From an uncultured Alistipes sp. (GTDB lineage Bacteria; Bacteroidota; Bacteroidia; Bacteroidales; Rikenellaceae), in the NCBI GenBank assembly GCA_905213895.1, contig CAJMKE010000012.1, positions 1 to 64,000 of the forward strand: a stretch of 64,000 nt of DNA, in the 5' to 3' direction. The translations under genes and the position numbers were made by a program. Below are positions 51,356 through 61,077 of the stretch, piece after piece. The notes beneath the pieces were generated by a model that saw only the letters and a program-made list of their open reading frames with translations, was not told the origin of the DNA and did no database searches. Each line of letters starts with the position of its first letter. Within the stretch, counting starts at the first letter, position 1.

Positions 51356-53896
51356 ATGGGAAGCAGAAAATCGTCGAAAAAAGGTAACGAAACTGAGGTG
51401 AAACGTACCGTGCGCGCCGACCGCAGTGCGGGGCAGACTGCCGGAGGAAAGCCCGTGCGCTCGTCGTCGGACAACGCCCGGTGGATTATAGGCGTACTCG
51501 TACTGCTCGCCGGAGTGTTCGCCCTGATAGCCACCGTCGCCTATCCTTTCTGCTACGAACACGACTATATCGCGATACATGCCCCCGAAACCGACAATCC
51601 GCGTTTCGACGACTCGGTGTCGAATCCGTGCGGACCGCTGGGCGCGAGACTGGCTGAATATTTCGTCTGCCATTCGTTCGGCATCGCGGGTCTGCTCGTG
51701 CCGGTGATATTCATAATGCTCGGAATACGCATCATCGTGAAGCGGGCGCGGCTGCTCAACCACAGCGTGCTGACACTGCTGCTGATAACCATACTCGGTT
51801 CGCTGACACTCGGACTGATGTTCGGCGACCGCTGGGGAATGTTCGGCAGCGGCTGGGGCGGTGCGTTCGGAATCGCGGTGTCGCAGATGCTCTACGGGTA
51901 TATCGGCTCTATCGGCGCATGGATTGCGGTCGTTCTGGGCTGGATTCTTACGGGAGTGTTCATCAACAGCAACTTCATAAATACTGTGAACCGTGCGGGC
52001 AAAGTCGTCGTGAAGCAGGGCGGCGCGCTCGTGGATAATGTGGTGGACACGGCGGGAACGCTGATTCATCGCCCGAAATCGGAGCAGGAGGAAGTAGAAG
52101 CGGATGTCGAACGGCGCGACCTGACGGATGAAACGGTCGCCGAACCTGACGAACCGACCGGGACTGCCGATATTCCGCAGGAGGATGACGCGGCGGATAA
52201 GTCCGATTGGGAGATTGAACCGGAGAAGCCTGCGGCGGACGAGACTGCGGACGATGCCGCGGATTCGCCGGAGGAGACCTCCGAAACGGAGGGTGCGGCG
52301 GAGCGCGCGGGCGTGAAGACAATCGTCGTCGAGGAACACAGCGAGGCGCAGTTGGACGAGCGGCAGATGAAGAACCGACCGTTCAATCCCGACAGGACGG
52401 TGGGGTACAAATATCCGCCGGTGGATTTCCTGATTGATTACGTGTCGGACTCGAACGTCTCCGACGACGAGATAATCTTCAACAAACGCCAGATAGAGGA
52501 TACGCTCGGCAACTTCGGAATCCCGATTCGCGAGATGAAGGCGACGATAGGTCCGACGGTTACGCTCTACGAAATCGTGCAGGAGGCGGGCGTGAAGATT
52601 TCGCGCATCCAGGGTCTGGAAAACGACATCGCCCAGTCGCTGAAAGCGTTGGGAATCCGAATCATCGCGCCTATACCGGGTCGCGGAACGATAGGCATCG
52701 AAGTGCCGAACCGCCACAAGGAGGTTGTGTCGATGCGTTCGGCGGTGCAGTCGGAGCGTTTCTACAAGTTCAACGGCGAACTGCCCGTAGTCATCGGGCG
52801 CACGATTCAGAACGAGAATTTCGTGTTCGACCTCGCCAAGATGCCTCACCTGCTCGTTGCGGGTGCTACGGGACAGGGTAAGTCGGTCGGTCTGAATGCC
52901 ATAATAACGTCGCTGCTCTACCGCAAGGACCCGTCGCAACTCAAACTGGTGCTGATAGACCCGAAGATGGTCGAGTTCTCGCTCTATGCCAAACTCGAAA
53001 AGCATTTCCTCGCCAAGATGGCGTCGGAGGACGAGGCGATAGTAACCGACCCGAAAAAGGCGGTCTACACGCTCAACTCGCTCTGCATCGAGATGGACGT
53101 GCGTCTGGATAAGTGCCGCAAGGTCGGGGCGCGCAACATCGCCGAGTACAACGAGAAGGTGCGCAAGCGCGACGTGGACGACGAGAACATAATGCCGTAT
53201 ATCGTCGTCGTCATCGACGAGTTCGCCGACCTTATCATGACCGCCAAGGAGGTCGAAGGTCCGGTGATGCGACTGGCGCAAAAGGCGCGTGCGATAGGCA
53301 TCCACCTTATCGTCGCCACGCAGCGTCCTGACGTGAAGGTCATCACGGGCGGCATCAAGGCGAATTTCCCTGCGCGAATCGCATTCCGCGTGATGCAGAT
53401 GATAGACTCGCGAACCATTATCGACCAGCCGGGCGCAAACCAGTTGATTGGTCGCGGCGACATGCTGCTGTCGAAGGACGGCGAACTGACGCGAATACAG
53501 TGCGCGCTGGTCGAGACCAAGGAGGTCGGCGAAATCGTCGACTACATCTCCCGCCAGCCGTCGCCGACGGGTCGGGCATACGATTTGCCGGACTATGTCG
53601 AGGCGGGCGGCGATGCCTCATCGGCAGGCGCGGTTCTGGGCAGCGAGAGCGGCGCACCGGTGAAGTACGATTCGCTGTTCGCCGAAATCGCGCGCGATGC
53701 CGTCGCGAGCGGACAGATTTCGACATCGTACATCCAGCGCAACTACGAAGTCGGCTTCAACCGTGCCGGACGAATCATGACGCAGTTGGAGAAGGCGGGA
53801 ATCGTCGGTCCGCAGATGGGCGCGAAGCAGCGCGAGATAAAGTTCTACGACATGCCTTCGCTCGAAGCGAAATTGCAGGAACTGGGGCTGTCATAA
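51356..53896 (+). CDS. ftsK: FtsK/SpoIIIE-type DNA translocase
   Basis: The 846-residue protein moves chromosomal DNA at the division septum and helps dimer resolution. Four membrane helices lie within about residues 40-205. An acidic Glu/Asp/Pro-rich linker (about 240-335) follows, then alpha/beta motor domains with Walker A GATGQGKS (503-510, K509), Walker B VVVIDEFADL (about 616-625), and a C-terminal gamma DNA-reading winged helix (about 775-835, SYIQRNYEVGFNRAGRIM). All parts of the family are present. It is followed 11 bp later by a LolA-like gene. Confidence 0.95.
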   Translation: MGSRKSSKKGNETEVKRTVRADRSAGQTAGGKPVRSSSDNARWIIGVLVLLAGVFALIATVAYPFCYEHDYIAIHAPETDNPRFDDSVSNPCGPLGARLAEYFVCHSFGIAGLLVPVIFIMLGIRIIVKRARLLNHSVLTLLLITILGSLTLGLMFGDRWGMFGSGWGGAFGIAVSQMLYGYIGSIGAWIAVVLGWILTGVFINSNFINTVNRAGKVVVKQGGALVDNVVDTAGTLIHRPKSEQEEVEADVERRDLTDETVAEPDEPTGTADIPQEDDAADKSDWEIEPEKPAADETADDAADSPEETSETEGAAERAGVKTIVVEEHSEAQLDERQMKNRPFNPDRTVGYKYPPVDFLIDYVSDSNVSDDEIIFNKRQIEDTLGNFGIPIREMKATIGPTVTLYEIVQEAGVKISRIQGLENDIAQSLKALGIRIIAPIPGRGTIGIEVPNRHKEVVSMRSAVQSERFYKFNGELPVVIGRTIQNENFVFDLAKMPHLLVAGATGQGKSVGLNAIITSLLYRKDPSQLKLVLIDPKMVEFSLYAKLEKHFLAKMASEDEAIVTDPKKAVYTLNSLCIEMDVRLDKCRKVGARNIAEYNEKVRKRDVDDENIMPYIVVVIDEFADLIMTAKEVEGPVMRLAQKARAIGIHLIVATQRPDVKVITGGIKANFPARIAFRVMQMIDSRTIIDQPGANQLIGRGDMLLSKDGELTRIQCALVETKEVGEIVDYISRQPSPTGRAYDLPDYVEAGGDASSAGAVLGSESGAPVKYDSLFAEIARDAVASGQISTSYIQRNYEVGFNRAGRIMTQLEKAGIVGPQMGAKQREIKFYDMPSLEAKLQELGLS

Positions 53897-53907
53897 ACGG
53901 GAATGTC

Positions 53908-54507
53908 ATGCGGAAAATTCTGTCGATACTCTTTTATACGGTTGCGGCGGTCGCTGCTGCGACGGCTGACGAAGCCTCGGTACGGATACTCAAAAACATC
54001 GAGAGCAGTCTCGCCGCGCTCGGTGCGTACCGTGCGGAGTTCGAGATGACGGCTGGCGACTATACGGTACGTGGCGAATACTGCGTGTCGGGCGGCGATT
54101 TCTACATGAAAGCCGACGATACGGAGGTCTATGCCGCGGACGGCGTGCGGCGCGAGGTGAGCGCGTCGAAACGCGAGATTGTCGTGGACGGCATCGATAC
54201 GGCGGCGCGCGACATCGTGAGCAACCCCGCGCGCGGGTTCTCGCTGCTGCTCGAAGATTTCGACTCGGCGGCGACGGTCGATGGCGGTCGCACTTGCGTG
54301 GTGCTGTCGCCGAAACCGGAGTCGGCGATGCGCGAAACGATAGCCGTGTTCGTGGATGCCGACGGCAAATACCCGACGGAGATAGTCTACGGCACCGATG
54401 CCGGCAATGTCGCCGTGCGGCTGTTGTCGGTAAAGGCGATGGCGGGCGACATCCCGCGCTTCGATGCCGCGAAGTACGAGGGGTACGAGACGGTCGATTT
54501 CAGGTAG
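53908..54507 (+). CDS. LolA-like outer-membrane lipoprotein carrier
   Basis: The 199-residue protein has a signal peptide (about 1-20, VAAVAAATA) and a LolA-type fold: SLAALGAYRAEFEM, then VRGEYCVSGGDFYMKADDTEVYAADGVRREV, and AARDIVSNPARGFSLLLEDF. LolA carries lipoproteins across the periplasm. The protein is short of some conserved residues of the classical E. coli LolA, as is usual in Bacteroidetes, so the call rests on fold-type features and on the ftsK-lolA gene order that is common in the phylum. It starts 11 bp after ftsK. Confidence 0.78.
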   Translation: MRKILSILFYTVAAVAAATADEASVRILKNIESSLAALGAYRAEFEMTAGDYTVRGEYCVSGGDFYMKADDTEVYAADGVRREVSASKREIVVDGIDTAARDIVSNPARGFSLLLEDFDSAATVDGGRTCVVLSPKPESAMRETIAVFVDADGKYPTEIVYGTDAGNVAVRLLSVKAMAGDIPRFDAAKYEGYETVDFR

Positions 54508-54513
54508 GACGAG

Positions 54514-54650
54514 TTTAGGGACTTTAAGGTCCTTAAAGTCTTTAAAGTCCTTAATCCCGCATACGCGGGCTTTTCCTCCTTCGCGCCTCGGCAGTCCGAA
54601 CAAGTTCGACTGCTCTCGGCTTGGCGTCGGTTAAAGACCTTAAAGCGGGC
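54514..54650. repeat. TTAAGG-type array plus dispersed modules
   Basis: The array runs 54514-54555. ATCCCGCATACGCGGG follows (shared with 41881-41895), then CTCGGCTTGGCGTCGGTTAAAGAC (shared with 35698-35721), ending in two more TTAAAG units. The rest of the gap to 54789 holds nothing I recognise. Confidence 0.8.
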
Positions 54651-54789
54651 TGTTTCGGGGTGTGCGGGCGGCGAATCCGACACTTTTTTTCAAAAAGCGC
54701 GTCGAAATTTTGCAAAATCGGAAAAAAGCCGTAAATTAGTAGTGCGAATTTTGCAAACAAGGTAAACACATATTAAAAACATCGAGGCT

Positions 54790-55035
54790 ATGATTATTAC
54801 ATTTAACGAATTGCGCCGTATCAAGGACAGACTTCCGAGCGGAAGTTCGCAGCGCATTGCAGACGAATTGGGAATCGACGTTGAAAGCGTACGCAACTAT
54901 TTCGGCGGTAAACATCTGGATGCCAAAGAGGGTGTCGGCGTTCATTTCGAACAAGGTCCGGACGGCGGCGTTGTAACGCTCGACGATACGCGGATTCTCG
55001 ATGCCGCAATGCGCATCCTGAACGAGCAGAAATAA
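54790..55035 (+). CDS. Small HTH DNA-binding protein
   Basis: The 81-residue protein looks like a compact DNA-binding protein of a type conserved in Bacteroidales. Residues about 17-38 (GSSQRIADELGIDVESVRNYFGG) form a helix-turn-helix. A short beta part follows (GVHFEQGPDGGVVTLDDTRIL) and then a C-terminal helix (DAAMRILNEQK). Targets are unknown. It is a single gene with its own terminator at 55054. Confidence 0.75.
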   Translation: MIITFNELRRIKDRLPSGSSQRIADELGIDVESVRNYFGGKHLDAKEGVGVHFEQGPDGGVVTLDDTRILDAAMRILNEQK

Positions 55036-55053
55036 CGGATTGAATCCGATAGG

Positions 55054-55080
55054 GAGCCGAACAGCGATGTTCGGCTCTTT
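55054..55080 (+). terminator. Terminator of the small DNA-binding gene
   Basis: Stem GAGCCGAAC / GTTCGGCTC, then TTT, 18 bp after the stop codon. Confidence 0.8.
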
Positions 55081-55115
55081 GATATGGACATAAACCTAAA
55101 ACCCGAATACAGAAA

Positions 55116-56222
55116 ATGAAAAGATTTTTATTGCTCGTCTTCGCCTCGTGCATGATGCTCGCGACTTCGGCTGCCGAGAAGGTGAAGATAAATTATGTCG
55201 ATGCACAGAAACTGAACCATATCGGCAAGATGTGCAAGACCACGAATCCGTACAACCGCGTCGAGGTGAACGACTATCCCGAACTCAACAGCAAGGAGGC
55301 GAATCTGTTGCGCTGCTGCGCCGGCGAGGCGATTCTCTTCGAGACCGACGCAACCGAGATATGGGTTACGGCGAAATACGGCTACCGCGGCTTCAACCGT
55401 GCCATGCCTGCCAATGCCGGCGTGGGCTTCAACCTCTTTATCGAGAAGGACGGCGAATGGATGTGGGCTGCTTCGAAGAGCAACGCCGACGGCAAGACCA
55501 AGGACGGCAAGGCGCGCATCGAACAGCCGATGAAACTTATCGCCAACATGAATGACGCCAAGAAACGCTGCATTCTCTATCTGCCGCTGTTCGCCGAACT
55601 GACGTCGCTCGAAATCGGCGTGCCGGAGGGTGCGAAAATCAAGGCGATGAAGAATCCGTTCCGCTACAATATCGCCATCTTCGGTTCGAGTTTCACCCAC
55701 GGTTCGTGCGCTACGTGTGCCGGTATGACCTATCCTGCGTTCCTGCAACGTCAGACGGGGCTGAACCTCTGCGGATTCGGCATGAGCGGCAACAGCAAGT
55801 TGCAGCGCGTGATGGGCGAAATCCTCGGCGGCACGAAAGCCGACGCCTACATCTGCGACGCATTCTCCAATCCGTCGATAAAGGAGATTGGCGAGCGCAT
55901 CCGTCCGTTCCTCGACGAGATTCGCAAGCAGAACAAGAAAGCACCGGTAATCTTCCTCAAAACCATCTATCGCGAGGGTCGCATGTTCGACCTCAAAGCC
56001 GAGCAGAAGGAGCAGGAACGCATCGAGTATGTGGATTCGCTGATGAAGCAGATTACGAAGGAGTACGCGGACGTCTATTTCGTGGATGTCGAGAACCAGA
56101 CGGGTACCGACCACCTCACCTCCGCCGACGGCGTACACCCTTACTCGTGGGGCTACAAGCGTTGGGCTGATGCGATTCAGCAGCCTGTCGTGGAGATTCT
56201 GGCAAAGTACGGCATCAAATAA
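55116..56222 (+). CDS. SGNH/GDSL hydrolase, secreted
   Basis: The 368-residue protein has a signal peptide (ending ATSAAE). The first part (about 25-175) is a beta-rich accessory domain often found before such esterases. The catalytic part starts at about residue 185 with IFGSSFTHG (nucleophile Ser, GDSL-like block), has GMSGNSKLQ as the block with the oxyanion Gly/Asn, and ends with SADGVHPYSWGY, giving the Asp-x-x-His pair. It probably removes acyl groups from a polysaccharide or other polymer outside the cell; substrate not known. Good signals make it single-gene. Confidence 0.85.
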   Translation: MKRFLLLVFASCMMLATSAAEKVKINYVDAQKLNHIGKMCKTTNPYNRVEVNDYPELNSKEANLLRCCAGEAILFETDATEIWVTAKYGYRGFNRAMPANAGVGFNLFIEKDGEWMWAASKSNADGKTKDGKARIEQPMKLIANMNDAKKRCILYLPLFAELTSLEIGVPEGAKIKAMKNPFRYNIAIFGSSFTHGSCATCAGMTYPAFLQRQTGLNLCGFGMSGNSKLQRVMGEILGGTKADAYICDAFSNPSIKEIGERIRPFLDEIRKQNKKAPVIFLKTIYREGRMFDLKAEQKEQERIEYVDSLMKQITKEYADVYFVDVENQTGTDHLTSADGVHPYSWGYKRWADAIQQPVVEILAKYGIK

Positions 56223-56243
56223 CGGTCTGCCGTAAGAGGCTTT

Positions 56244-56283
56244 GTTCCCCCGCCTGCGAGAAAGCAGGCGGGGGAACTTTTTT
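56244..56283 (+). terminator. Terminator after the SGNH hydrolase
   Basis: A 14-bp stem GTTCCCCCGCCTGC / GCAGGCGGGGGAAC with T7. A near copy lies at 58067-58111, on the other side of the tandem lipoprotein genes. Confidence 0.92.
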
Positions 56284-56295
56284 GGGAGGAAAGGA

Positions 56296-56333
56296 GACTT
56301 TAAGGACTTTAACGACTTTAAGGTCGTTAAAGA
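56296..56333. repeat. TTAAGG-type 9-bp array
   Basis: Units GACTTTAAG, GACTTTAAC, GACTTTAAG, GTCGTTAAA directly after the terminator at 56244. Confidence 0.9.
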
Positions 56334-56353
56334 AAATTTTTTTTGGGAAAATA

Positions 56354-56383
56354 TTGCCGGTTTTCCGAAAAACATTATCTTTG
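56354..56383 (+). promoter_or_regulatory. Promoter of the tandem lipoprotein genes
   Basis: TTG at 56354-56356, a 19-bp spacer and TATCTTTG at 56376-56383. The first lipoprotein starts 20 bp downstream. Confidence 0.7.
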
Positions 56384-56403
56384 TAGAAAATAAATTCTTG
56401 ATT

Positions 56404-56949
56404 ATGAAACGTCTGCTTTTTGCTCTCCTGTCGCTTGCCGCGGTGTGCGGTTGCAGCAGTGATGACGATTCAGCCGATAAGGTCTACGAAGTCGGCGATG
56501 TCTATTCCAGAAACGGTAAGTCGGGTATCGTCTTTTGGGTAACCGACGACGGCAGGCACGGCAAAATAGTTTCGGCTGATTATGGCTATTGCCCGTGGTC
56601 ATGTATAAAACTCGCATACGGACAAGCGGGAACTTTCGACGAGGACGACGGAATGAACAATATGGCGAAGATTCGCGAGTTTCAAGGCTGGCACGAGAAG
56701 TTCCCCGCGTTCGCATGGTGCGCCGACAAGGGCGATGATTGGTATCTGCCGGCAAAAAACGAATTGATGACTCTGTTGGAGTCGGGAGTATTGTACGACT
56801 CCGTAAATTTTTGGTCGTCTACGGAGCGGGACAGAGAGTGGGATGAGGCTTGGATTATAATTGCCGGAAGGAATGCTTATTCCATTGATTGCAGAGAAAC
56901 CCCTGCTTATTATAACAATTGTTATGTGCGTGCGATAGCCGCTTTTTAG
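56404..56949 (+). CDS. Tandem paralogous lipoprotein 1 (DUF1566/FISUMP-like)
   Basis: The 181-residue lipoprotein (Cys17, AVCGCSSDD) is the first of three related genes in a row. The family pattern shared by all three is YxVGDVY, an N-K-G-I-V-F-like strand (SGIVFWVTDDGRHGKIVS), a central GW-x-E-K-F/C-PAFAWCADKG-x-DWY-x-PA-x-NEL block, WSSTE or a variant, and a final VRAIA-F end. This resembles DUF1566/FISUMP domains with a C-type-lectin-like fold; function and ligand unknown. ATG 56404 gives the signal peptide; the open frame from 56242 does not. The next paralogue starts 28 bp later. Confidence 0.75.
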   Translation: MKRLLFALLSLAAVCGCSSDDDSADKVYEVGDVYSRNGKSGIVFWVTDDGRHGKIVSADYGYCPWSCIKLAYGQAGTFDEDDGMNNMAKIREFQGWHEKFPAFAWCADKGDDWYLPAKNELMTLLESGVLYDSVNFWSSTERDREWDEAWIIIAGRNAYSIDCRETPAYYNNCYVRAIAAF

Positions 56950-56977
56950 ATGGTTTTGAATCGTTGACTTTGAAAAT

Positions 56978-57496
56978 ATGAAACATCTGCTTTTGATATT
57001 GTTGCCGCTCGTCGTCGCATGCGGATGCAACAAGGACGATGGACGTTATGCCGTCGGCGATATTTACAGACATAACGGCAAAACGGGAATTGTAGTTTCC
57101 GTGTCCAAGAATGGACTGCACGGCAAAATCATATCGACCGATTACGTTGAATGCCAGTGGTCTGTCGAAGAGGAGGAGTTAATCGTTACCGGCGCTGTCG
57201 ATTGGGATAACGGGAAGAACAACATGAAAGTCATCCGGTCTATCGATGGCTGGCGGGATAAGTATCCGGCATTCGCATGGTGTGCCGATAAGGGCAAAGA
57301 CTGGTACCTGCCGGCATTCAACGAGTTGTTGATGGTAAAGGATGCGAGGATATGGATGTCGTCTGCACGATTTTATACTTCTACGGAGGATGAAACCGGT
57401 ATCGGTTATGCTCGTACAACGGATATGAGAACCGGAGGATACCATGCCAGCAAGAAATCAGTGCCTTGTTTCGTTCGGGCAATGGCAACATTTTAA
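56978..57496 (+). CDS. Tandem paralogous lipoprotein 2 (DUF1566/FISUMP-like)
   Basis: The 172-residue lipoprotein (Cys17, VACGCNKDD) keeps the family plan: YAVGDIYRHNGKTGIVVSVS, GKIIS, FAWCADKGKDWYLPAFNELL and FVRAMATF. Compared with paralogue 1, the WSSTE segment is replaced by FYTSTEDE and the spacing around residue 60 is changed. It lies between the other two copies with short gaps, so the three form one operon that arose by tandem duplication. Confidence 0.75.
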   Translation: MKHLLLILLPLVVACGCNKDDGRYAVGDIYRHNGKTGIVVSVSKNGLHGKIISTDYVECQWSVEEEELIVTGAVDWDNGKNNMKVIRSIDGWRDKYPAFAWCADKGKDWYLPAFNELLMVKDARIWMSSARFYTSTEDETGIGYARTTDMRTGGYHASKKSVPCFVRAMATF

Positions 57497-57515
57497 TGGA
57501 TAAAGTATGCAGGGT

Positions 57516-58049
57516 ATGAAACGTTTGCTTTTGATAATATCGCTGCTCTCGGTCGTATGCGGGTGCAGTAAAAACGAATCAGATGTGGTTTACAGGGTCG
57601 GGGACGTATATTACGGAAAGAACAAGACCGGACTCATATTTTGGGTTACGGACGATGGTCGGCACGGTAAAATCGTTTCTCTGAACTATACTTTGAAAGT
57701 ATGGATACAAGATTCGGAGTCGATTTTTAATAAGGAGTTTGAGGAGACGGGAGCGACCGATTCCGACGACGGAATGTATAACATGAAAAAAATTATGTTA
57801 ATCGACGGCTGGCGGGAGAAGTGTCCGGCGTTCGCATGGTGCGCCGACAAGGGGAAAGACTGGTATATGCCTGCGATTAACGAACTCGTTTTATTGACAG
57901 AATCGCAGTTGCTTCCGGATATCGGTCCTTATTGGTCTTCTACCGAGGATGAAAACGATTCCGACAGTGCATTGAGTTATTGGAACGGTAAAACTTCAAA
58001 TAAATTTAAGAATGAAGGGGGTTATATTCGTGCCATAGCGAAATTTTAG
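57516..58049 (+). CDS. Tandem paralogous lipoprotein 3 (DUF1566/FISUMP-like)
   Basis: The 177-residue lipoprotein (Cys17, VVCGCSKNE) is the third copy: VYRVGDVYYGKNKTGLIFWVTDDGRHGKIVS, FAWCADKGKDWYMPAINEL, YWSSTEDE and YIRAIAKF. It is closer to paralogue 1 than to paralogue 2 in the first strands. ATG 57516 is chosen over 57507, since the other copies begin MKRLL or MKHLL. Its base use is more AT-rich than that of neighbouring genes, so it may be a younger arrival or under weaker codon selection. A terminator follows. Confidence 0.75.
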   Translation: MKRLLLIISLLSVVCGCSKNESDVVYRVGDVYYGKNKTGLIFWVTDDGRHGKIVSLNYTLKVWIQDSESIFNKEFEETGATDSDDGMYNMKKIMLIDGWREKCPAFAWCADKGKDWYMPAINELVLLTESQLLPDIGPYWSSTEDENDSDSALSYWNGKTSNKFKNEGGYIRAIAKF

Positions 58050-58066
58050 TGGCTTGGTGCGATTTT

Positions 58067-58111
58067 GTTCCCCCCCCCGCCTGCGAGAGAGCAGGCGGGG
58101 AAACTTTTTTT
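58067..58111 (+). terminator. Terminator of the tandem lipoprotein operon
   Basis: GTT-C9-GCCTGC pairs with GCAGGCGGGGAAAC, then T7. The C9 run at 58070-58078 is the main difference from the copy at 56244. Confidence 0.88.
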
Positions 58112-58120
58112 GAGAGGGGG

Positions 58121-58168
58121 GCTTTAAGGACCTTAAAGACTTTAAAGTCCTTAAAGTCGTTAAGGACG
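58121..58168. repeat. TTAAGG-type 9-bp array (five units)
   Basis: Units CTTTAAGGA, CCTTAAAGA, CTTTAAAGT, CCTTAAAGT, CGTTAAGGA, directly after the terminator at 58067. Confidence 0.92.
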
Positions 58169-58205
58169 ATTTTTTCCGGTGGGGTGTCGCGAAAGTCTGC
58201 CATTG

Positions 58206-58262
58206 TGTCAGTCAGGACACGGTATATGTCAATTCGGACACTGCGGTATGTCCGTTTTGACA
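58206..58262. promoter_or_regulatory. Three phased TGTC-N6-GACA palindromes before dnaK
   Basis: TGTCAGTCAGGACA (58206-58219), TGTCAATTCGGACA (58227-58240) and TGTCCGTTTTGACA (58249-58262). Starts are 21 and 22 bp apart, two turns of the helix. The last copy ends 21 bp before the -7 box, so it overlaps the expected -33 region. This looks like a binding site for a dimeric regulator. It is not a CIRCE element. Confidence 0.7.
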
Positions 58263-58283
58263 GAGCCGTGGCGCACAAATTTC

Positions 58284-58291
58284 TAATTTTG
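58284..58291 (+). promoter_or_regulatory. Candidate -7 box (TAATTTTG) of dnaK
   Basis: Matches TAnnTTTG. TTTG at 58256-58259, inside the third palindrome, could be a -33 element, though the spacer (24 bp) is long. Leader about 90 bases. Confidence 0.5.
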
Positions 58292-58385
58292 GCAGAAATC
58301 GGGCTTTGGTATAGCGTTTGCTCGACTATAAGGCGTATCACGAATACGAAAAATAGAAATTAAACAAATAAAAACTTATAAGATT

Positions 58386-60308
<1,923 letters not shown>

Positions 60309-60329
60309 CGGTCGCGCCGAAATTGACCG

Positions 60330-60366
60330 AAACAGGGAACGGATTCAGTCTGTTCCCTGTTTTTTT
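60330..60366 (+). terminator. Terminator of dnaK
   Basis: Stem ACAGGGAAC / GTTCCCTGT with an A-run before and T6 after. Confidence 0.92.
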
Positions 60367-60375
60367 GTTGGGGTG

Positions 60376-60415
60376 ATAAGGTCTTTAAGGTCCTTAAAGT
60401 CTTTAAAGACCTTAC
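60376..60415. repeat. TTAAGG-type 9-bp array
   Basis: Units TAAGGTCTT, TAAGGTCCT, TAAAGTCTT, TAAAGACCT in 9-bp steps between convergent genes. Confidence 0.9.
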
Positions 60416-60430
60416 GGGCTTTTCCTCGGG

Positions 60431-60781
60431 CTATTGCTTTTGGAAGTTCAGGGTGAGGTCGCCCCGTTGCAGCGTCAGGTCGGTTGGCGTGAGGTTTACG
60501 ATGGTGAGCGTGTCGGTGAAATCGATTGTCATGCCGTTGCCGATGCTTCTGCCCGAAAGAAGCAGCCGGTCGCCGCGCTTTTCCCACCTCTCGTACCGCA
60601 ATGTAGCCATGTTGATTGAAGATGCCTTGCCGCCACGCTCCAAATTCATGCCCTGCACCCGATTCTCCATTCCTGGTACGGGTTCGACCCATCTGCCCTC
60701 GATGCTGTTTCTGCAACATGCGGTGAATGCGACGGCGGCGATGATGCCGCACGCGCTTTTGAAAACCTGTTTTGCCGTCAT
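60431..60781 (-). CDS. Lipocalin-like small lipoprotein
   Basis: The 116-residue protein has an N-terminal signal with a lipobox-like TACC (Cys22 or Cys23) and then a lipocalin-like opening NSIEGRWVEPVPGM. Beta strands follow: RYERWEKRGDRLLLSGRS, DFTDTLTIVNLTPTDLTLQRGDLTLNF. The family occurs widely in Bacteroidales as small envelope lipoproteins of unknown ligand. It faces dnaK across a terminator and a repeat array. Confidence 0.72.
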   Translation of the reverse strand: MTAKQVFKSACGIIAAVAFTACCRNSIEGRWVEPVPGMENRVQGMNLERGGKASSINMATLRYERWEKRGDRLLLSGRSIGNGMTIDFTDTLTIVNLTPTDLTLQRGDLTLNFQKQ

Positions 60782-60852
60782 AGGTGAATGCGATTGAATG
60801 CTGTGGCGAAGATACGCAGAAGTCGGGAGAATTGCAAAGAGGGGGGTAATGG

Positions 60853-60898
60853 ATTAGGGACATTAAGGACTTTAAGGACCTTAAAGACCCTAACGAGG
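60853..60898. repeat. TTAAGG-type 9-bp array (five units)
   Basis: Units GGACATTAA, GGACTTTAA, GGACCTTAA, AGACCCTAA in 9-bp steps between the divergent lipocalin-like and secDF genes. Confidence 0.9.
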
Positions 60899-60964
60899 AT
60901 TAGGGGAGCGGATGCGCTTTTGCCGGATTAAATCGCCCTCGCCGCGGAAAATTGCGTCCGGAGG

Positions 60965-60995
60965 TTGTTAGAAACGAAAAATTTACTTATCTTTG
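60965..60995 (+). promoter_or_regulatory. Promoter of secDF
   Basis: TTG at 60965-60967, a 20-bp spacer and TATCTTTG at 60988-60995. Leader about 75 bases to the start at 61078. Confidence 0.7.
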
Positions 60996-61077
60996 CGTGC
61001 TTTGTAGTGTATATAATGATACGCAACGGACGAAATAAAACGAAACAACATAAATATTAACGAAAAAATTAACTCAA

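Larger units (their letters stand above)
58050..58385. other. 336-bp intergenic region before dnaK
   Basis: Contains a terminator, a TTAAGG-type array, three phased palindromes (58206-58262) and the candidate dnaK -7 box. No gene is supported. Confidence 0.7.

Noticed and set aside
58206..58262. CIRCE element for HrcA
   Set aside because: The sequence does not match TTAGCACTC-N9-GAGTGCTAA.
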